NCBI GenBank assembly: GCA_016926135.1
Contig: JAFGPH010000257.1
Coordinates: 1-6,553, forward strand
Source: Deltaproteobacteria bacterium
Lineage (GTDB): Bacteria; Desulfobacterota; DSM-4660; Desulfatiglandales; HGW-15
Length of the DNA stretch: 6,553 nucleotides
Direction: 5' to 3'
Shown here in pieces: positions 6,214 through 6,553 of this stretch. Below the pieces are notes generated by a model. That model was not told where the DNA came from, did not search any database, and saw nothing but the letters and a program-made list of their open reading frames with translations. Position 1 is the stretch's first letter; each line of letters begins with the position of its first letter. The position numbers and the translations under genes are program-made.

Positions 6214-6553
6214 TCTGCGTTCCTTTCATTGACCCTGAGGCTCTCCACAACCTCGCTCACGTCACGCGCTGAGGTCAGCACCGTCGTTACCCCTGCATTC
6301 CCGAATACATAACCGGGTCCCTTGCGCGAAAGGTCTTCCCTCATGTAAACCTGATCCACCTTGTGATGCACCAGCCACTCCGCCACCCGGATGCCCTTGG
6401 CTTCCAGAACGTCTTTGTGGGGATTTTCGACAACCTCCTGTTTTTCGACGTAACCGTCGGAGAGACGCACGGTGATGAAAGAAAAGCGGGGCGATTCCCC
6501 GAAATGGTCACTGACAAGTCCCGAAGGATCTGCGAGGGGAACAGCCACGAGCA
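6201..6553 (-). CDS. NifX/NifB-type cofactor-binding domain protein (5' end cut), possibly C-terminus of a CDF transporter
   Basis: About 116 residues are visible, running off the right edge. The sequence has the dinitrogenase iron-molybdenum cofactor domain pattern: VAVPLAD...SDHFGESPRF, then ENPHKD, KGIRVAEWLVHHKVDQV, and RKGPGYVFGNAGV. The His of DHFG is a typical conserved residue of this fold. A GTG at 6548 could be read as a start, but the residue before it continues in frame (Leu-Val-Ala-Val-Pro), so the gene probably continues upstream. Domains very like this occur as stand-alone small proteins and, from memory, fused to the C-terminus of cation diffusion facilitator transporters in anaerobic bacteria; phrases such as VRLSDGYVEKQEV and NPHKD favour the fused form. 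No membrane segment is visible here, so the fusion is not proven. It is convergent with the methyl-transfer operon and probably functionally unrelated. Confidence 0.8.
   Translation of the reverse strand, partial: LVAVPLADPSGLVSDHFGESPRFSFITVRLSDGYVEKQEVVENPHKDVLEAKGIRVAEWLVHHKVDQVYMREDLSRKGPGYVFGNAGVTTVLTSARDVSEVVESLRVNERNADQGR

Noticed and set aside
1..6553. CRISPR, tRNA/rRNA, insertion sequence, riboswitch (including cobalamin riboswitch) or phage features
   Set aside because: No repeat-spacer pattern, terminal inverted repeats or transposase motifs were seen, and there is almost no non-coding space; any cobalamin riboswitch would have to lie upstream of the window.

Overview
The window looks like a stretch of chromosome from an anaerobic bacterium. 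GC content is high, roughly 60% by eye. The gene content (corrinoid methyl-transfer proteins, HdrB/HdrC-like iron-sulfur proteins, tightly packed short-gap operon) suggests a strict anaerobe such as a sulfate reducer or syntroph of the former Deltaproteobacteria. That placement is inference from gene content and protein style, not from a phylogenetic marker.

Layout: seven genes run left to right with almost no intergenic space (start/stop overlaps or gaps of 2-21 nt), so positions 1-6213 read as one operon. In order they are: (1) a class I SAM-dependent methyltransferase cut by the left edge; (2) a GlcD-like FAD-linked oxidase; (3) a small HdrC-like protein with two 4Fe-4S motifs; (4) an HdrB/GlcF-like CCG-domain protein; (5) a MtaC/MttC-type corrinoid (B12) protein; (6) and (7) two tandem paralogous UroD-family methyltransferases, each with the His-x-Cys...Cys zinc motif of MtaA/MtbA-type enzymes. 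An eighth gene lies on the opposite strand, converges on gene 7 with a 13-nt overlap and is cut by the right edge. It carries a NifX/NifB-type dinitrogenase-cofactor-binding domain, possibly the C-terminal part of a larger protein.

How the genes may work together: genes 5-7 make a methyl-transfer module in which one UroD-like enzyme could demethylate a substrate onto the corrinoid protein and the other could pass the methyl group on. Genes 2-4 make a three-part flavin/iron-sulfur oxidoreductase resembling glycolate or D-lactate oxidase (GlcD plus a GlcF split in two). The redox module could oxidise the demethylated product (for example a 2-hydroxy acid) or feed electrons to reactivate oxidised corrinoid. 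Neither the substrate nor the methyl acceptor can be read from the sequence, and no MtrH/AcsE-type methyltransferase or RamA-like activator is in view.

Most notable are departures from the textbook families. The FAD oxidase keeps the His/His/Glu metal-site pattern but has Trp where the family has the catalytic His. The CCG protein has lost every cysteine of its first CCG repeat. The GlcF-like function is split at an overlapping gene junction. No RNA genes, CRISPR arrays, insertion sequences or convincing terminators were seen, and there is no gene-free stretch longer than about 25 nt.
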